Positions 53,105 to 62,768 of a stretch of 64,000 nt of DNA are shown here, piece by piece. The DNA lies in assembly GCF_038051925.1 (NCBI RefSeq), contig NZ_CP150634.1, positions 3,728,300 through 3,792,299 of the forward strand. The letters run 5' to 3'. Source of the DNA: Methylotuvimicrobium sp. KM2. Its GTDB lineage: Bacteria > Pseudomonadota > Gammaproteobacteria > Methylococcales > Methylomonadaceae. The notes under the pieces were generated by a model. It saw only the letters and a program-made list of their open reading frames with translations. It was not told the origin of the DNA and searched no databases. The stretch's first letter is position 1. Every line of letters starts with the position of its first letter. The position numbers and the translations under genes are program-made.

Positions 53105-53617
53105 TGTTATTTTTGAACTCGGCGCTCTTTCACCCAATTGATTTAAATTAAATTAAACTTAAAACATAAAATGATTGTAATCGCAACCCTCATTTAACGC
53201 AAAATTGTTTGCCTGCTTCCAAAAAAACTGTGCCTTGAGGATATTAATAGAGAATTAGCGCCCTCACCTGCTAAGGATATGGTCGTAAACAACTTCCCTA
53301 TTTTACGGAGGGTTCGGTTGCTCGATTGACAGGTGTCGGCGGCAGGGCGGACTTTTGCTTCTCGGCAATTGCTGAATTATACCTTTCCCGCTTCATATTT
53401 CGGCGATGCTTAAGAAGTCGCGCGGGGGGGGGAATCAGTAAAGACTTTGCCAGCCAGCATGGAGCTGGCATAGAGCATGGACGTATTTACCCAGCACCTA
53501 AATCCATAACCCATTGGTCATGGTTAATTGGCTTGGATAATATTTAGGTGCTGGGCCTTTAATAGGCGCCACGGGGCCGAACTTTCATCTACGGTGAGTA
53601 TATAAACCGAACTCAGA
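53105..53617. repeat. Gap with B fragment and family A element
   Basis: No gene is seen. The first 170 bp are AT-rich and could hold the promoter of the FHA-ABC operon. A B fragment (53308-53375: GGTTCGGTTGCTCGATTGAC onward) then runs into a family A element (53378-53602) with a D hairpin at 53490-53555. The hairpin has TTTA on its left, and the duplicate on the right is lost. Confidence 0.7.
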
Positions 53618-55243
53618 TTATTTTATTAAGAAATCACGCATCATGCCCATATCTTCATGCTCAAGATTATGGCAGTGATACATAAATAGCCCTATAAAAT
53701 CATTGAATGGTTTCAATACGGTCACCTTTTCGCCGGGCATCACCAGCGCCGTATCCTTCCAACCGCCCCAGACCAATCCACCGGAAATCGTTCGGTACGC
53801 TTCTCTCGATTTCGGATTGACTTGGCGTTTGATGATTTGAAATTGTTCGCCGTGTAAATGCATCGGATGAGGCATCGGCATGCCGTTCATGCCACTGTAT
53901 CCATTGTCGAATTCGATGACTTGCAAGCTATTGACAGGAATGATTTCATCGTCGCGAACATCGTCCATTTTGTAGGAACGCCCATTCAATAACGCCGACA
54001 TGTGCCGCATCGACAAACTAATGGTTCTTGGATCTTTGTTATTCGCTGCATCGCGAACATTCAACTTAGGTATCGTGGATAAGCGCTCCGGTAAACTCTG
54101 CGACGATTTGCCGGCTTTAATCACTTTAACGTTAAATAAAGAAAATTCACTACCCGACGGCAGATCGGAAGAGTGCATCATGCCCATACCCCCGCCCATC
54201 ATGCCGCGCCGTCCTCCGCCCATCATTCCGCGACCGCCACCCATCATGCCCATGCCGCCATGACCGTGTGTCGCAATATCGAACGACAAGCTGCGCATGC
54301 TTATCTCAGAACCCACCGAACGACCGCTGAAATTGGCCCAAAGCTCGATTCTTTCGCCTGGAGCCAACATCACATAGGAATACTGCTTCGGCCTTTCCAG
54401 CAATCCGCCGTCGGTACCGATCACAGTCATTTTACTGCCGTCCGACCAGGCCAGTTTATAGATCCGAGAATTTGACCCGTTTAGCAAACGCAGCCGATAG
54501 GCCTGTCCCGCGACAGGCAACACATAATCGGGCCGACCGTTGACAAAAATCCGATCGCCGAGAAAGCCCTGCATGCGTTGCATCATGTGGTCGCTGTAGA
54601 CGAGCTGATTATTCTTATCGAAGCTTCTGTCTTGGATAACCAACGGCAGATCAAATTCACCCTTGGGCAAATTCAAAGCCCGTTCTTCATCGTCATGCAC
54701 AATAAACAAGCCGGCAAGACCCGAATAGACTTGTCGGGCGGTGACGCTATGGGTGTGAGCGTGATACCAGTAGGTTCCGGCACGATTCAGAATTTCGAAT
54801 TCATAGATATAAGATTCGCCGTGACTGACCGCGTACATCGGATTGCCGTCCATATTGGCCGGCACATGCAGTCCGTGCCAATGCAAAATCGAATGCGCCG
54901 GTAAATTGTTATTCAAATGAATTCTGACTTTTTGGCCTTTCTTCAGGCGAATCGTCGGCGCAAGATAGGTATCGGGATGATTTTCTATCGATGAAGCCGG
55001 ACCTTTAAGAACTTTAGCCCGCACTTTCCAAACTCGGGTTTCAGGCCCTTCGAAGATAGGAACCTGCGCGATATCCTGCGTCAGTTCGATTTCCACATCG
55101 GGATGAAAGTTCGCGGAAGGCGTATTGACCGCTTTAAAGGCTCCGCCCGATTGCGCCCAAGAGGGGTAAGTCGCCGCACCGGCTGCCGCAAAAGCGGCAT
55201 ACTTTAACCATTGTCGGCGTTGTTGATTGATCGGAGAGTTCAT
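53618..55243 (-). CDS. TAT-exported multicopper oxidase with Met/Gly-rich loop
   Basis: This enzyme of about 541 residues has a twin-arginine signal (RRQWLK at 9-14, cut near SWAQS). The three cupredoxin domains contain all copper motifs: HWHGLH and WYHAHTH in domain 1, and MHLHGEQF and HCHNLEHEDMGMM at the end. A loop of about 35 residues near 315-350 is packed with Met, Gly and His (MGMMGGG repeats), similar to copper-binding inserts in CueO-type oxidases. It probably oxidises Cu(I) or phenolic substrates in the periplasm. The start at 55243 has GAGG 9 nt upstream. A perfect palindrome lies 20 bp upstream. Confidence 0.92.
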   Translation of the reverse strand: MNSPINQQRRQWLKYAAFAAAGAATYPSWAQSGGAFKAVNTPSANFHPDVEIELTQDIAQVPIFEGPETRVWKVRAKVLKGPASSIENHPDTYLAPTIRLKKGQKVRIHLNNNLPAHSILHWHGLHVPANMDGNPMYAVSHGESYIYEFEILNRAGTYWYHAHTHSVTARQVYSGLAGLFIVHDDEERALNLPKGEFDLPLVIQDRSFDKNNQLVYSDHMMQRMQGFLGDRIFVNGRPDYVLPVAGQAYRLRLLNGSNSRIYKLAWSDGSKMTVIGTDGGLLERPKQYSYVMLAPGERIELWANFSGRSVGSEISMRSLSFDIATHGHGGMGMMGGGRGMMGGGRRGMMGGGMGMMHSSDLPSGSEFSLFNVKVIKAGKSSQSLPERLSTIPKLNVRDAANNKDPRTISLSMRHMSALLNGRSYKMDDVRDDEIIPVNSLQVIEFDNGYSGMNGMPMPHPMHLHGEQFQIIKRQVNPKSREAYRTISGGLVWGGWKDTALVMPGEKVTVLKPFNDFIGLFMYHCHNLEHEDMGMMRDFLIK

Positions 55244-55262
55244 CGTCTTGTACCTCATGGAC

Positions 55263-55294
55263 TTATAATTTGTTAGTATATTAGCAAATTATAA
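55263..55294. promoter_or_regulatory. AT-rich palindrome, candidate operator for the multicopper oxidase gene
   Basis: TTATAATTTG and CAAATTATAA are perfectly complementary 10-base arms separated by TTAGTATATTAG. The palindrome lies 20 bp upstream of the oxidase start, where a repressor or activator site would be expected. No regulator gene is adjacent. The binding protein cannot be named; ArsR-like and MerR-like factors use sites of similar build. Confidence 0.5.
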
Positions 55295-55367
55295 ATTAAT
55301 AGCAATTTAAACACCTTTATCAAAGCGTATTGCCATAAAAGCCGAAAACATGGCCGCACGAAATATT

Positions 55368-55576
55368 TATACTCATCGTAGATGAAAATTCGGCCTCGGG
55401 GTGCCCGTCAAAGGACGCCGTGAATACGTCCATGTAGGCTCTATGCCAGCTCCATGCTGGCAAAGCCTTTGCGAGCGCTATGGATGGCGTGAATGTCGAT
55501 TTTGCAGGAGCAAAAATCGACCTAGCACCCCGAGGCCTCCTCCGGCACTGCCGAAATTTGATGCGAGGCAGTTATA
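55368..55576 (-). mobile_element. Family A repeat upstream of the multicopper oxidase
   Basis: Ends TATACTCATCGTAGATG and the complement of TATAACTGCCTCGCATC bound 209 bp. The core is uninterrupted (GTGAATACGTCCATGTAGGC on this strand). A 60-bp segment with GATTTTTGCTCC-type hairpin sequence, normally found in family B, is inserted near 55478-55520, so this is another A/B mosaic. Confidence 0.8.
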
Positions 55577-55617
55577 GAATAAACGTTCTCAAGCACCCAC
55601 AACCTAGCCGGATTATT

Positions 55618-56337
55618 CTATAAACCTTTTTCTTCGCGCAATACTTCAACCAGTTGTTTGGCCGGTAAGTAACCCGGATATACAGAACCTTGTTCGGTGA
55701 CTATCATCGGCGTTCCGCGCGCTTCGAAATCGTTACCGAGCTTCATGTGCGCATCGACCGGATTGGTACAGGTCTTGGCTTCGGGGGTTTTCCCTTGCTT
55801 GGCTTTGGTTAAAGCATCGTTACGATCCTCCGCACACCATACCGAAACGGCTTTGGTATAAGAATCAGAGCCCTTCCCAGCTCTCGGATAAAACAAATAC
55901 TGAATAGTAATGCCTTCTGCCATATATTGATCGATCTCGGAATGCAATTTCCGACAGTAGCCGCAATCGATATCGGTAAAAATAAATACTTTATGTTGAC
56001 CTAATTTCGGCTTGAACACGATCATTTGATCTTGTCCCAACTTTTCCAGCGTATTCTTTCGCGTATTAGCCATTTTCGCTTCAGTCAAATCGGTTCTGGC
56101 TTCAAGGTCGATCAAGCGCCCTTGAAATAAGTATTTGCCGTCATCGGAGACATAAAAAATAGTTGCCCCCGCCGTGACTTCATAGACTCCCTTTACTTCG
56201 GAAGGCTTAATCAATTCAGGATTGAAGTTTGGCATCGATTTTTTTAAAGCCGCCTTGATGGCCGCTTCATCGGCTTGAGCAATGCTCATGCCTAAAACCG
56301 AGCCAAGCAACACCACTCTTTTAAGTATTTGTTTCAT
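55618..56337 (-). CDS. DsbC-like periplasmic thiol:disulfide interchange protein
   Basis: This 239-residue protein has a signal peptide (about 1-22, IAQA). An N-terminal DsbC dimerisation domain (about 23-80) comes next, and a thioredoxin domain follows with the active site CGYC (125-128) in FIFTDIDCGYCRKLH. A cis-Pro loop is present in RGTPMIV, and a second structural Cys pair is seen (WCAED and KTCTNP). It isomerises wrong disulfides in the periplasm. The next downstream gene is the multicopper oxidase, separated by a repeat; co-regulation for copper stress is possible but not shown. Confidence 0.92.
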   Translation of the reverse strand: MKQILKRVVLLGSVLGMSIAQADEAAIKAALKKSMPNFNPELIKPSEVKGVYEVTAGATIFYVSDDGKYLFQGRLIDLEARTDLTEAKMANTRKNTLEKLGQDQMIVFKPKLGQHKVFIFTDIDCGYCRKLHSEIDQYMAEGITIQYLFYPRAGKGSDSYTKAVSVWCAEDRNDALTKAKQGKTPEAKTCTNPVDAHMKLGNDFEARGTPMIVTEQGSVYPGYLPAKQLVEVLREEKGL

Positions 56338-56825
56338 AACGTTTCCATAAATTCAGATTGACTCATGCGTTTCTAGGACTGTTGAGCGAGTATTTTGTTC
56401 ATTACCCTATGAAAAAACAGAAGCCAGTATTCAGGGCTTTTCTATCGGCTTACTGTCGTCTGTTGATATATACCCATCGCAGATCAAAATTCGGCGCCGG
56501 GGTGTCCGTCGAAGGACGCCGTGAACCCAGCACCTAAATTACCAAGACAATTAATCCTAGCCAATGGGCTGTGGAATTTAGGTGCTGGGTGAATACATCC
56601 TTGTTGGCTCTATGCCAGCTCCATGCCGGCCCCTCACCTAACGTTAGGTGAGGGGCCGCACTCCCCGGCGCCTCCTCAGGCACTGCCGAAATTTGAAGTG
56701 CGAAAGTTATTACCTGTTTGGTGAGCGAAAGTTCTATACAAACGTATAACAAGCTATTGAACTAAATTTTTCTTCATGGTGAAAGGCTTTTTCTGGGATA
56801 AAGGCTTTAAAGCGGAGCGGCTTTT
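56338..56825. repeat. Gap with family A element, D hairpin and a perfect palindrome
   Basis: No gene is seen. The family A element (56469-56711, minus orientation) contains a D hairpin (56526-56589) flanked by TGAA on both sides, and an inserted palindrome CCTCACCTAACGTTAGGTGA (about 56633-56654) also present near 6308. The remaining 110 bp next to rseP are AT-rich. Confidence 0.75.
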
Positions 56826-58178
56826 TTATTGAAACAAACGCTCCAAATCCAAAAATAAAGCCAATACCATCAACGACAGTAGCAGCAAAATACCGACCTG
56901 TTGTAACGCAACCTGGAATTTTTCCGAAACAGGGCTGCCTTTAATCGCTTCAATCGCAAAAAACAACAAATGACCGCCGTCTAACACCGGAATCGGCAAT
57001 AAATTAAGCACGCCAAGACTGATGCTAACTTTCGCTAAGAAAGACAGGAATTCGACAACTCCGCGCTCAGCCGAAAGCCCGGCAAACTGAGCGATACTGA
57101 TTGGACCGCTAAGATTTTTCACAGAAGCATTACCGAGAATCATCTGACCCATCATTTTGAGTGTTGCGGTACTAAAAAAAACGGTTCTCGAAACGGCCCC
57201 CGTCAGGGCCGGCCAAAGCGGTAAATCATTGCGCACTTGCAACGACGCCATCAAGTCTTCTGGAATTTCAGCGGCCACGCCGATTTTACCGACAACCTCG
57301 TCTGTTTCGACGACTTTTTGAGGCGTTATTTCGAGACTCAATTGCACGCCTTGCCTTTCAATAGTCAGGTCGATAAGTCTTCCTGGGCTATTTTGCACAT
57401 AGTCAACCCATTGCAACCAGGTATTGATCGGCTCACCATTAGCAGAAACAATCAAATCACCGGACTGTAATCCGGCATCGGCCGCCGGCATGCCTTCCAG
57501 CACTCGCCCGACAATCGGCCTGAGCTGCGGCATCCATGGTTTAAGACCTAATTTATCGTAAAGTTTATCAGGCTCGCTTCGCAATTCTTCAGGAAGGTTG
57601 ATAAGCCGCGAATATCGCTGTTCATCGATGTTTTTTACCGTAACATCGACACTTTCTCGACCGGTCATGGCCGCCGAGATAATCGACTCAATAACCTCCG
57701 ACCAAGTCGCGGTGTTTTTTTGATCGACCGCTACGATCTCCTCGCCTTCGAGCAAGCCGGCTTCGGCGGCAAGCGTACCAGGCTCGACATGACCGATAAT
57801 CGGGCGTAAGCCGGTTTCACCTATGAATAGCACGATCCAGAAAAACAGCACGGCTAACATTAGATTGAATAAGGGTCCAGCCGCGACAATCGCCGACCGC
57901 GCCCATAATGGCTGGCGGTTGAATGCGAAAGGCAAATCTTCATCGGCCACCTTGCCTTCGCGTTCGTCAACCATTTTCACATAGCCGCCTAGAGGTATTG
58001 CCGAGATGACATATTCGGTCGACGCAGGCGATTTCTGATAAGACCAAATAACCTTACCAAACCCGACCGAAAACCTCAGTACTTTGACGCCGGTTTTTCG
58101 CGCGACCCAAAAATGACCGAACTCATGAAACGAAACCAGAATACCGATCGCGACAATAAAATAAAACAGCGTACTCAT
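56826..58178 (-). CDS. rseP: Site-2 protease RseP
   Basis: This 450-residue intramembrane zinc protease releases sigma-E by cutting RseA. The catalytic motif is SFHEFGHFW (HEFGH, 18-22) in the first membrane helix. Two PDZ domains (about 120-200 and 205-290) and the LDGGHLLFF motif near 396 supply the remaining features. It is the last gene of the pyrH-frr-uppS-cdsA-dxr-rseP cluster, 8 bp after dxr. The usual next gene bamA is not here; the multicopper oxidase region follows instead. Confidence 0.95.
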   Translation of the reverse strand: MSTLFYFIVAIGILVSFHEFGHFWVARKTGVKVLRFSVGFGKVIWSYQKSPASTEYVISAIPLGGYVKMVDEREGKVADEDLPFAFNRQPLWARSAIVAAGPLFNLMLAVLFFWIVLFIGETGLRPIIGHVEPGTLAAEAGLLEGEEIVAVDQKNTATWSEVIESIISAAMTGRESVDVTVKNIDEQRYSRLINLPEELRSEPDKLYDKLGLKPWMPQLRPIVGRVLEGMPAADAGLQSGDLIVSANGEPINTWLQWVDYVQNSPGRLIDLTIERQGVQLSLEITPQKVVETDEVVGKIGVAAEIPEDLMASLQVRNDLPLWPALTGAVSRTVFFSTATLKMMGQMILGNASVKNLSGPISIAQFAGLSAERGVVEFLSFLAKVSISLGVLNLLPIPVLDGGHLLFFAIEAIKGSPVSEKFQVALQQVGILLLLSLMVLALFLDLERLFQ

Positions 58179-58186
58179 TAACCCAA

Positions 58187-59371
58187 TTAACGCTTAAGTT
58201 CTTCGACGATGCGCTCAGCTACTTCCCGGGCTTTGCTATCGGCTGCCAATACAATATCCAGCGTATCGGCCGGATCGGCTTTGAATTGATGCATGCTCCG
58301 TTCAATAATGAAAGGAATGTCGGTAAAACGGACGTTCTCGTCCAAAAAAGCAGCAACCGCGATTTCATTAGCTGCATTTAATACAGCCGGCATAATACCG
58401 CCTGCCTCGACCGCTTGAATCGCCAAGCGTAAACAAGGGAAACGCTGAAGATCGGGTTGTTCGAAATCCATGTGCTTAACGTCGAATATATTCAATGGTG
58501 CGGCACCGGAGTCGAAACGCTCCGGCCACGCCATCGCATGGGCAATGGGTATACGCATATCGGGATTACCCATTTGCGCCAACACAGTGCCGTCGACATA
58601 ATCGACCATCGAATGAATCACGCTTTGCGGATGAATCACCACCTGAATTTTGTCCGGCGACATATTGAACAATAAACAGGCCTCAATCAATTCAAGACCT
58701 TTATTCATCATCGTCGCCGAATCAACCGAAATTTTACGTCCCATATCCCAATTCGGATGCGCGACGGCTTGATCCGGCGTGACATCGACCAACTCTTCGA
58801 CCGGCTTAGTTCTGAACGGTCCGCCCGAAGCAGTCAACAAAATTCGCCGTGCTTCCTTTGCCTCTTGGCCCGCACAGTAATCTGCCGGCATGCATTGAAA
58901 AATGGCATTATGCTCGCTATCGATCGGCAGCAAATGCGCACCGGACTCGGTAACCGCTTTCATGAAAATATCGCCGGACATCACCAACGCTTCTTTATTT
59001 GCCAGCAATACAGTTTTACCGGCTCTAGCAGCCGCCAAAGTGGGTAACAAACCTGCCGCGCCCACGATTGCCGCCATTACCGAATCAACACTATCCAGTG
59101 TGGCTACTTGCTGCAACGATTCGGCTCCCGATAACACCTTTATATCGGATACCGGCGATGTAGCAATGCGCTCTGCAAATTGTTTAGCCTTATTTTCATC
59201 AACCACGACAACGTAGTCAGGACGGTGTACGATGCATTGGTCGTACAGCAGATCGATATTATTGTTCGCGGTCAGCGCTACGACTCTATACCGATTCGGA
59301 TGACGAGCCGCGACATCCAGAGTGCTGACACCGATTGAACCGGTCGCGCCCAGTATACAAATACCTTTCAT
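58187..59371 (-). CDS. dxr: 1-deoxy-D-xylulose 5-phosphate reductoisomerase
   Basis: This 394-residue enzyme catalyses the committed step of the MEP isoprenoid pathway. It has the NADPH loop [13 protein letters not shown] near 7-19, [12 protein letters not shown], the metal-binding [20 protein letters not shown] and [15 protein letters not shown]. The start overlaps the cdsA stop by one base, so the genes are translationally linked. Confidence 0.96.
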   Translation of the reverse strand: MKGICILGATGSIGVSTLDVAARHPNRYRVVALTANNNIDLLYDQCIVHRPDYVVVVDENKAKQFAERIATSPVSDIKVLSGAESLQQVATLDSVDSVMAAIVGAAGLLPTLAAARAGKTVLLANKEALVMSGDIFMKAVTESGAHLLPIDSEHNAIFQCMPADYCAGQEAKEARRILLTASGGPFRTKPVEELVDVTPDQAVAHPNWDMGRKISVDSATMMNKGLELIEACLLFNMSPDKIQVVIHPQSVIHSMVDYVDGTVLAQMGNPDMRIPIAHAMAWPERFDSGAAPLNIFDVKHMDFEQPDLQRFPCLRLAIQAVEAGGIMPAVLNAANEIAVAAFLDENVRFTDIPFIIERSMHQFKADPADTLDIVLAADSKAREVAERIVEELKR

Positions 59372-60240
59372 TAAAATAACTCTCTAATAAGCAAAATACC
59401 GGCATAGAAAAACGGGATAGCGGCCACCAAGCTGTCGATCCTATCCAACAAACCGCCATGCCCAGGCAAAATTGAGCCCGTATCCTTAACACCCTGCTGT
59501 CGTTTTATTAGGCTAAAAAATAGATCGCCGTATATCGAAATCAAAACGGTCAAGACCGACAACAAAACAAAATCAGAGCCGATCATCAAATTAAACCCGA
59601 ACACCAAACTCAAAACGATCGCACTAACGAAGCCGCTTCCCAAAGCCCCGTAAAATCCTGCCATGGTTTTGCCGGGACTGATTTCAGGAGCAAGCTTGGT
59701 AGCGCCGAATTTTTTACCCACGAAATAGGCAGTAATATCGGCAATCCAAATCAACAGCAGAAAATACATCACCATATCGGAACCGTAAAAAGCACGCATG
59801 CGATAAAGAAACATCCACGCAAAAAACAGAATCACCCAGCCGATCAATCCCTTATAAACATTTTTTAATTCGAGCTTCAGCAGCGCATCCGATGCATTTC
59901 TGATCAGAAACATCATCACTACCCAAAATAAAACCGGTAAAATAATCAGCCATTCCAATAAACCGGACTGTGCCCTGACTTCCGGCCAATCGAAAACTTG
60001 TGCCACTATTTCCAGAAAATAAGTCCAAAAATAAACACCGCCCATCGGTAGAATGAGTAGGACAAGAAATAAAATCCGCATCGATGGCCTATCAATACCG
60101 GTTAAGCTTGTCCACTCCCATGCGGCAACCAACATCACCAGCGCAACAACCAGAGTAAAATAAGGTATTGGCAATAAATAGACGGCCAACACGACTAATG
60201 GCGCAAGAATCAAAGCCGTAATAATTCGCTGTAGTAACAT
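59371..60240 (-). CDS. cdsA: Phosphatidate cytidylyltransferase
   Basis: This 289-residue integral membrane enzyme makes CDP-diacylglycerol. Around eight hydrophobic helices are visible. The C-terminal CdsA signature is present as [29 protein letters not shown], preceded by [19 protein letters not shown] (both named as family motifs). It follows uppS by 26 bp in the standard order. Confidence 0.95.
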   Translation of the reverse strand: MLLQRIITALILAPLVVLAVYLLPIPYFTLVVALVMLVAAWEWTSLTGIDRPSMRILFLVLLILPMGGVYFWTYFLEIVAQVFDWPEVRAQSGLLEWLIILPVLFWVVMMFLIRNASDALLKLELKNVYKGLIGWVILFFAWMFLYRMRAFYGSDMVMYFLLLIWIADITAYFVGKKFGATKLAPEISPGKTMAGFYGALGSGFVSAIVLSLVFGFNLMIGSDFVLLSVLTVLISIYGDLFFSLIKRQQGVKDTGSILPGHGGLLDRIDSLVAAIPFFYAGILLIRELF

Positions 60241-60266
60241 TTTATAATTATTATCTAGTCAAATAG

Positions 60267-61031
60267 TTAGAGGGTAACTGCTTTTGTGAGGATTTGCTCG
60301 CCGGTATGCCCGAAACGCCTTTGCCGAGTTCTAAAGCTTCCGATAGCTTCCTCTAGCGATTGTCGATTAAAATCGGGCCATAAGGTCGGCGTGAAATATA
60401 ATTCGGTATAAGCTAACTGCCAGAGCAGAAAATTACTGACACGTTGTTCACCACCGGTTCTGATAAATAAATCCGGTTCGGGTAAATCGGCGGTGGATAA
60501 ATGTTGTCCGATCAATGTTTCATCGATTTCGTGGTCGTTGATCTCGCCACTTTGAATTTTCGCAGCTATTTTTTTAAACGCTTCGGACATATCCCATCGC
60601 CCACCGTAATTGGCAGCAATCACTAAAGTCAATCCGCTATTATCACGGGTTTGAATCTCGCCTTCGGCAATTTTGGCCTGCAATTTTTCGGAAAAAGCTT
60701 TTCGTTCTCCGATAAACCTTAAACGAATATTGTTCCGATGCAACTTATTGACCTCGCTTTGCAAGGTCGATAAGAACAAATTCATCAGCATCGAAACTTC
60801 AGACTCGGGCCGGCGCCAATTTTCGCTGCTGAAAGCAAATAGCGACAATACTTCTATATTCGCTTCGGCACAATATTCTACAATGGCTCTAACCGCCTTG
60901 ACGCCGGCTTGATGCCCCATTGCACGAGGCATATGTCTTTGTTGCGCCCAGCGCCCGTTACCATCCATGATGATAGCAATATGCCGCGGGTTCTTATTTA
61001 ATTCCGGAAGCGTTTCGGGTTCTTCGGACAT
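60267..61031 (-). CDS. uppS: Undecaprenyl diphosphate synthase
   Basis: This cis-prenyltransferase of 254 residues builds the C55 carrier for cell-wall synthesis. It carries the IIMDGNGRWA signature near 20-29, GHQAGVKAVR, FAFSSENWRRP and the late IRTGGEQRVSNFLLWQLAYTELYFT. It is 12 bp downstream of frr. Length and motifs are typical. Confidence 0.96.
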   Translation of the reverse strand: MSEEPETLPELNKNPRHIAIIMDGNGRWAQQRHMPRAMGHQAGVKAVRAIVEYCAEANIEVLSLFAFSSENWRRPESEVSMLMNLFLSTLQSEVNKLHRNNIRLRFIGERKAFSEKLQAKIAEGEIQTRDNSGLTLVIAANYGGRWDMSEAFKKIAAKIQSGEINDHEIDETLIGQHLSTADLPEPDLFIRTGGEQRVSNFLLWQLAYTELYFTPTLWPDFNRQSLEEAIGSFRTRQRRFGHTGEQILTKAVTL

Positions 61032-61043
61032 TAACCTACTCCA

Positions 61044-61601
61044 TTAAATAGACATTAAGTCCGCTTCTTTTTCTTCCAGGTGTTTTTCTATTTCTTTTAT
61101 GTACTGATCGGTCAACTTTTGAATTTTATCTTCGGCCGCGCGTGCTTCATCCTCGGAAATCAGCTTTTCTTTTAACGCGTCCTTGATATCGGAATTGGCA
61201 TCGCGGCGAATATTTCTTATCGCTACTCGTCCATTCTCGGCTTCTTGTTTGACAACCTTTACCAGGTCGCGACGACGCTCCTCGGTTAGCGGCGGTAATG
61301 GGATACGAATCACATTACCATTTGATGAAGGGTTAAGTCCCAAGTCGGAAGCCATTATCGCTTTTTCGACAGCCTTGACTATGGTTTTTTCCCATGGTGT
61401 AACCGTCAAAGTCCGAGAATCCTCTGTCGCGACATTGGCTACCTGCGAAAGCGGCGTATCTGCACCGTAATATGGAACGGTAATTTGATCCAATAGGCTC
61501 GGATGCGCCCGGCCTGTTCTGATTTTGGTAAATTCGTGCCTCAGCGATTCGACACTTTTGCCCATTCGCTTAGCCGCATCTTGTAGAATATCGCTTATCA
61601 T
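61044..61601 (-). CDS. frr: Ribosome recycling factor
   Basis: This 185-residue factor splits post-termination ribosomes with EF-G. The sequence is standard: [15 protein letters not shown] near 27-41, [31 protein letters not shown] and the C-terminal [22 protein letters not shown] helix (here [14 protein letters not shown]). The start overlaps the pyrH stop as ATGA. Confidence 0.97.
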   Translation of the reverse strand: MISDILQDAAKRMGKSVESLRHEFTKIRTGRAHPSLLDQITVPYYGADTPLSQVANVATEDSRTLTVTPWEKTIVKAVEKAIMASDLGLNPSSNGNVIRIPLPPLTEERRRDLVKVVKQEAENGRVAIRNIRRDANSDIKDALKEKLISEDEARAAEDKIQKLTDQYIKEIEKHLEEKEADLMSI

Positions 61602-62326
61602 GTTTTTGTTCCTCGTTCAATCAGTGAGCCGATATCTTCGCCCTGCATTAGCCGCATTATTGCACCTTGTTCAAAAATATTCATCACGCGCATCGGCAAG
61701 TTGTTATCGCGGCACAATACCAATGCTGTGGCATCCATGACGTTTAAGCGCTGATCCAACGCCTCATCATAAGTCAATCTCGGATAAAATCGGGCATCCT
61801 TAACTTTTTCAGGATCGGCCGAATAAACACCCTTAACCTTAGTCGCCTTAATCATCAACTGAGCATCAATCTCAATCGCCCGCAGACTGGCTGCTGAATC
61901 CGTAGTAAAAAAAGGATTTCCGGTTCCGGCAGCAAATATCACGACTCGACCTTTTTCAAGGTGTCTAACCGCTCTGCGGCGAATAAAATCTTCGCACACT
62001 TGATTAATCTTTAATGCAGACATGACGCGAACTTGCAAGCCTAAATACTCCAAAGCATCCTGCATCGCCAAGGCATTGATTACAGTAGCAAGCATGCCCA
62101 TTTGATCGCCGGTGACTCGATCAAGACCTTCGGAAGCTTTTTGCGCGCCGCGCAAAATATTACCGCCCCCGACAACTAGACCTACCTGTATCCCTGCATC
62201 ACATAATTCTTTAATTTCGCCGGCCAAGCGTTTCAGGATATCGGCATCGATACTACCTCCCTTTTCGCTCATCAATGCTTCGCCGCTTAATTTCAATAAA
62301 ATTCGCTGGCAGATAAAATTTGTCAT
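61598..62326 (-). CDS. pyrH: Uridylate kinase
   Basis: This hexameric UMP kinase of 242 residues belongs to the amino acid kinase fold. It has [13 protein letters not shown] near 11-23, [31 protein letters not shown] and [19 protein letters not shown]. It normally follows tsf; here a 442-bp gap with a terminator and a repeat intervenes, so pyrH-frr-uppS-cdsA-dxr-rseP may form its own transcript. Confidence 0.97.
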   Translation of the reverse strand: MTNFICQRILLKLSGEALMSEKGGSIDADILKRLAGEIKELCDAGIQVGLVVGGGNILRGAQKASEGLDRVTGDQMGMLATVINALAMQDALEYLGLQVRVMSALKINQVCEDFIRRRAVRHLEKGRVVIFAAGTGNPFFTTDSAASLRAIEIDAQLMIKATKVKGVYSADPEKVKDARFYPRLTYDEALDQRLNVMDATALVLCRDNNLPMRVMNIFEQGAIMRLMQGEDIGSLIERGTKT

Positions 62327-62768
62327 TATCGATTTTTAAGTTGAGAAATGGTTAGGAAAGTGCACTTTATCTTAGGCGACCGACGCCACGATTTTTGCGT
62401 TGCGCAAGCAGTTATATACCCACTCATAAATCAAAATTCGGCTCCCGAAGTGTTAGGCGGATTTTTGCTCCTGCAAAATCCCCATTCACGCCTTCCATGG
62501 CGCTTGCGGATTTTTGCTCCTGCAAAATCCCCATTCAACCAGCACCTAAATCCCATTGCTGTGGTTAACTATCTTGGATAATTCATCCAGCACCTAAATA
62601 AGCCATGATTTTGAATCATTGCCAAAGACCTATGGAATTTAGGTGCTGGATTTAGGTACTGGGTTTACGGCGCCCTTTGCCGGCCACCCCGATACCGAAT
62701 TTTGATCCACGAAGAGTATAATCCGCTTGGAGTATAAAAACGAATCCCCGGATAAACCGGGGATTGAA
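62327..62768. repeat. Gap between tsf and pyrH: terminator and complex family A repeat
   Basis: A repeat at 62415-62720 has A-type ends (TATACCCACTCATAAATC and complement of TATACTCTTCGTGGATC), both of the same end type. Inside are two copies of GGATTTTTGCTCCTGCAAAA (about 62458 and 62508). Two D-type segments follow: 62537-62588 partial, then the same 78-bp variant as at 15258. The tsf terminator lies at 62735-62766. Any promoter for pyrH would lie in 62327-62414. Confidence 0.75.
62735..62766 (-). terminator. Rho-independent terminator after tsf
   Basis: On the minus strand AATCCCCGG, the loop TTTA and CCGGGGATT form a strong stem, and CGTTTTTA follows. It lies right after the tsf stop and should end the rpsB-tsf transcript. 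Confidence 0.85.
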
